Assembly: GCA_030837785.1 (NCBI GenBank)
Contig: JAUQYA010000120.1
Span: 62,001-126,000, forward strand
From: Albidovulum sp.
GTDB taxonomy: Bacteria; Pseudomonadota; Alphaproteobacteria; Rhodobacterales; Rhodobacteraceae
Reading direction: 5' to 3'
DNA length: 64,000 nucleotides
Both the position numbers and the translations under genes were made by a program. Below are positions 61,874 through 64,000 of the stretch, one piece after another (the first letter of the stretch is position 1; each line of letters starts with the position of its first letter). Below the pieces are notes generated by a model. The model was not told where the DNA came from and made no database searches. It was given only the letters and a program-made list of their open reading frames with translations.

Positions 61874-62328
61874 CGAAGGTGTCCGAAGGTTGCGGCGAGG
61901 ATCGCGGCAAGCTCGCGCGCATCGGTCGCGGTGAAGGCGTCGGGCCGGTCGCTGTCGATGTCGAGCACGCCGATCAGCCGCCCGCCCGCGCCGAAGACCG
62001 GCAGCACGATCTCGGACCGGGTGGAGGAGGAACAGGCGATATGGCCGGGGAAGGCCTCGACATCGGCGACGAGCTGCACCTCGCCGGTGCGGGCGGCGGC
62101 GCCGCAGACGCCCCGGCCGAAGGGGATGACGAGGCAGCCGTGGCCGCCCTGATAGGGGCCGATCTTCAGGACGCCCGGCCCGGTCACCCGGTAGAAGCCG
62201 GTCCAGTCGAAGCGGTCATCGGCGTGGTGGATCTCGCAGGCGACCGTCGCCATCAGCGCGACCTCGTCGGTCTCGCCCTCGGTGAGGCTGGCGATGGTGC
62301 GGGCGAGCGCGGCGTAGTCGGCCTGCAT
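61870..62328 (-). CDS. GAF-domain free methionine-(R)-sulfoxide reductase
   Basis: 152 residues, ATG 62328. IHHADDRFDWTGFYRVTGPG, FGRGVCGAAARTGEVQLVAD, FPGHIACSSSTRSEIVLPVF match the fRMsr (YebR-like) group, including the two or three reactive cysteines (GVCG and HIAC). It reduces free methionine sulfoxide. Downstream partner: the GFA protein. Confidence 0.88.
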   Translation of the reverse strand: MQADYAALARTIASLTEGETDEVALMATVACEIHHADDRFDWTGFYRVTGPGVLKIGPYQGGHGCLVIPFGRGVCGAAARTGEVQLVADVEAFPGHIACSSSTRSEIVLPVFGAGGRLIGVLDIDSDRPDAFTATDARELAAILAATFGHLR

Positions 62329-62350
62329 GGCGGTTCCTTCGGTTGATGGC

Positions 62351-62384
62351 CCGGGGGCATCCTGCCCCCGGACCCCCTGGGGGT
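62351..62384. repeat. GC-rich hairpin pair, repeat-like
   Basis: A perfect 9-bp stem (CCGGGGGCA / TGCCCCCGG, 3-base loop, 62351-62371) followed by ACCCCC-T-GGGGGT (62372-62384). This layout is common downstream of genes in Rhodobacterales and may work as a terminator or REP-like element between the thiolase and GAF genes. Confidence 0.55.
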
Positions 62385-62402
62385 ATTTCGGCAACGAAGA
62401 AA

Positions 62403-63581
62403 TCACAGGCGCTCGATGGCGATGGCGGTGCCCTCGCCGCCGCCGATGCAGATCGCGGCGACGCCGCGCCTCAGCCCGCGCCGTTCGAGCGCGTTGAGGA
62501 GCGTGACGATGATTCGCGCACCCGAGGCGCCGATCGGATGGCCAAGCGCACAGGCGCCACCGTTCACGTTCATCCGGTCGTGGGGCACGCCGGTCTCGCG
62601 CATGAAGGCCATCGGCACTACGGCGAAGGCTTCGTTGACCTCCCAGAGGTCGACATCCCCGACGCCCCAGCCGAGCCGGGCGAGAAGCCTGCCCGCCGCG
62701 GGGACCGGCGCGGTGGGGAAGTCCGCCGGCGCCTGGGCGTGGCTCGCGTGGCCAAGGACGCGGGCGCGGATCTTCAGCCCCGCGGCCTCGGCCGCGCCGC
62801 GGGAGGCGAGGACGAGCGCCGCCGCGCCGTCGGAGATCGAGGAGGAGTTGGCCGCCGTCACCGTGCCGTCCTTGCGGAAGGCGGGCTTCAGCGACGGGAT
62901 CTTCTCCGGCCGGGCGAGGCCCGGCTGCTCGTCGGCGGTGACCGTCACCTCGCCGCCACGCCCGGCCACGGCCACCGGCGCGATCTCGGCCGCGAAGGCG
63001 CCGGTGGCCTGGGCCTCGAGCGCGCGGCTGAGCGAGGCCAGCGCATAGGCGTCCTGGTCGGCGCGGCCGAACTGGAAGGCGGCGGCGCAGTCCTCGGCGA
63101 AGGTGCCCATGAGGCGGCCCCTGTCGTAGGCGTCCTCGAGCCCGTCGAGGAACATGTGGTCGAGCGCCTGGGCGTGGCCGAGCCGCGCGCCGCCCCGCAT
63201 CTTCGGCAGCAGGTAGGGCGCGTTGGTCATGCTCTCCATGCCCCCCGCGACGACGATCCCGCCCGCCCCGAGCGCAATCTGGTCGAAGGCCAGCATCGCC
63301 GCCTTCATGCCCGAGCCGCACATCTTGTTGAGCGTCGTCGCCGGCACCCCCTGCGGCAGCCCGGCCCTGAAGCCCGCCTGCCGCGCCGGCGCCTGCCCCT
63401 GCCCCGCCGGCAGGACGCAGCCCATCAGCAGTTCCTCGATCTGGCCGGGCGCGGCGCCGGCATCGGCCAGCGCCGCGGCGATCGCCGCGCCCCCGAGCGT
63501 CGCCGCGTCGAGACTGGCGAAGACACCCTGAAAGCCCCCCATCGCCGTCCGCGCGGCCCCTGCGATCACCACCTCTTCCAT
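62403..63581 (-). CDS. Acetyl-CoA acetyltransferase (thiolase)
   Basis: 392 residues from the ATG at 63581 (GAGAGGAGACGCGAG ahead). Nucleophile Cys in LNKMCGSGMKAAM, NVNGGACALGHPIGASGARI with the GHP motif, and CIGGGEGTAIAI near the C-terminus. Degradative or biosynthetic thiolase cleaving beta-ketoacyl-CoA. It is not close to the thiolase-like gene at 37178. Divergent from the STAS gene. Confidence 0.92.
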   Translation of the reverse strand: MEEVVIAGAARTAMGGFQGVFASLDAATLGGAAIAAALADAGAAPGQIEELLMGCVLPAGQGQAPARQAGFRAGLPQGVPATTLNKMCGSGMKAAMLAFDQIALGAGGIVVAGGMESMTNAPYLLPKMRGGARLGHAQALDHMFLDGLEDAYDRGRLMGTFAEDCAAAFQFGRADQDAYALASLSRALEAQATGAFAAEIAPVAVAGRGGEVTVTADEQPGLARPEKIPSLKPAFRKDGTVTAANSSSISDGAAALVLASRGAAEAAGLKIRARVLGHASHAQAPADFPTAPVPAAGRLLARLGWGVGDVDLWEVNEAFAVVPMAFMRETGVPHDRMNVNGGACALGHPIGASGARIIVTLLNALERRGLRRGVAAICIGGGEGTAIAIERL

Positions 63582-63676
63582 CTCGCGTCTCCTCTCGGGA
63601 CCCATGTCCTGCAAAGGCATACCGAATAGTAACGAATATCGTCCAGCCTTGCGGCGATGTGAACCGGGGCGGACCG

Positions 63677-64000
63677 ATGAACCTGATGACCGAAGCTGGC
63701 CCGGACGCGCTTGTCGTGCGCGTCCATGAGGAGCGGATCGATGCCGCGGTGGCGATCCAGTTCAAGGACCGGATGCGCGAGCTGACGGCGGGCCGCGAGG
63801 GGCCGGTGATTCTCGACCTGTCGCGGGTGAGTTTCGTCGACAGTTCCGGCCTCGGTGCGATCGTGGCGGCGATGAAGCTCCTCGCGCCCCTGCGCCGGCT
63901 CGACCTTGCCGCGCTGACCCCGAATGTCGCGCGGGTGTTCCGGCTGACCCGGATGGACGAGGTTTTCCGCATCCTGCCCGACGCGCCGGAGGCCGCAGGA
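63677..64000 (+). CDS. STAS-domain anti-sigma factor antagonist, 3' end missing
   Basis: 108 residues visible; ATG 63677, continues past the window edge. VILDLSRVSFVDSSGLGAIV contains the DSSGLG loop with the phosphorylatable Ser of SpoIIAA/RsbV-type antagonists. A partner anti-sigma kinase would be expected downstream. No stop is reached by 64000. Confidence 0.85.
   Translation, partial: MNLMTEAGPDALVVRVHEERIDAAVAIQFKDRMRELTAGREGPVILDLSRVSFVDSSGLGAIVAAMKLLAPLRRLDLAALTPNVARVFRLTRMDEVFRILPDAPEAAG

Overview
The window is high-GC DNA with the gene content of an alphaproteobacterium, most likely Rhodobacterales (Rhodobacteraceae/Paracoccaceae). Supporting signs are the imuA-imuB-dnaE2 mutagenesis cassette behind a GTTC-N7-GTTC LexA box, a ccoNOQP cbb3 oxidase, several ABC importers for amines and amides, and very dense operons with ATGA-type overlaps. 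No tRNA, rRNA, CRISPR array, insertion sequence or phage gene was seen.

Layout. (1) 1-3.8 kb: the end of an alpha/beta hydrolase gene, then a gene graveyard: a DUF3604 gene with two frameshifts and a stop, a frameshifted secreted protein, a fragment of a peptide-ABC ATPase, and an RpiR regulator fragment joined to it. (2) 3.8-9.3 kb: SOS-controlled imuA-imuB-dnaE2. (3) 9.5-38.3 kb: a large catabolic island built around a bacterial microcompartment (BMC). (4) 38.4-40.3 kb: TSUP permease, Rnk-like protein, group III truncated haemoglobin. (5) 40.5-45.6 kb: ccoNOQP with small membrane proteins and ccoS. (6) 45.5-53.4 kb: amide/peptide ABC importer with an acetamidase/formamidase and AmiC/AmiR-like sensor-antiterminator genes. 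(7) 53.7-58.1 kb: RND efflux adaptor and pump. (8) 58.1-64 kb: ychF, trpA, homocysteine methyltransferase, tandem GFA protein, GAF-type methionine sulfoxide reductase, thiolase, and the start of a STAS protein.

The BMC island is the main interest. Its central operon (17.7-28.8 kb) encodes a class III PLP enzyme, an acylating aldehyde dehydrogenase with a C-terminal encapsulation peptide, two tandem-domain shell proteins (BMC-T), a small protein with an encapsulation-like helix, a pentameric vertex protein (BMC-P), a hexameric shell protein (BMC-H), a polyamine-type ABC importer, an SDR and an APH-fold kinase. This enzyme set matches the aminoacetone/1-amino-2-propanol (RMM/AAUM) microcompartment described in Mycobacterium. 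The expected route is: SDR reduces aminoacetone to 1-amino-2-propanol, the kinase phosphorylates it, the PLP phospholyase releases propionaldehyde, and the aldehyde dehydrogenase makes propionyl-CoA inside the shell. A second SDR/kinase/class III PLP set with RidA, an acyl-CoA ligase and a glutamine amidotransferase lies on one side (9.5-16.7 kb). A LIV-type importer with a glutamine-synthetase-like enzyme, an unknown Cys-rich protein and a thiolase-like protein lies on the other (30-38.3 kb).

These parts seem to be tied together by one operator. Related 17-bp sites of the form GGTCT-N7-AGACC lie before the first SDR, before the divergent kinase and ridA genes, and twice in front of the divergent gntR and LIV operons. 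The central operon instead starts next to a perfect 9+9 bp palindrome beside a divergent DeoR regulator. Substrate assignments are inferred from gene content and have not been shown for this organism.
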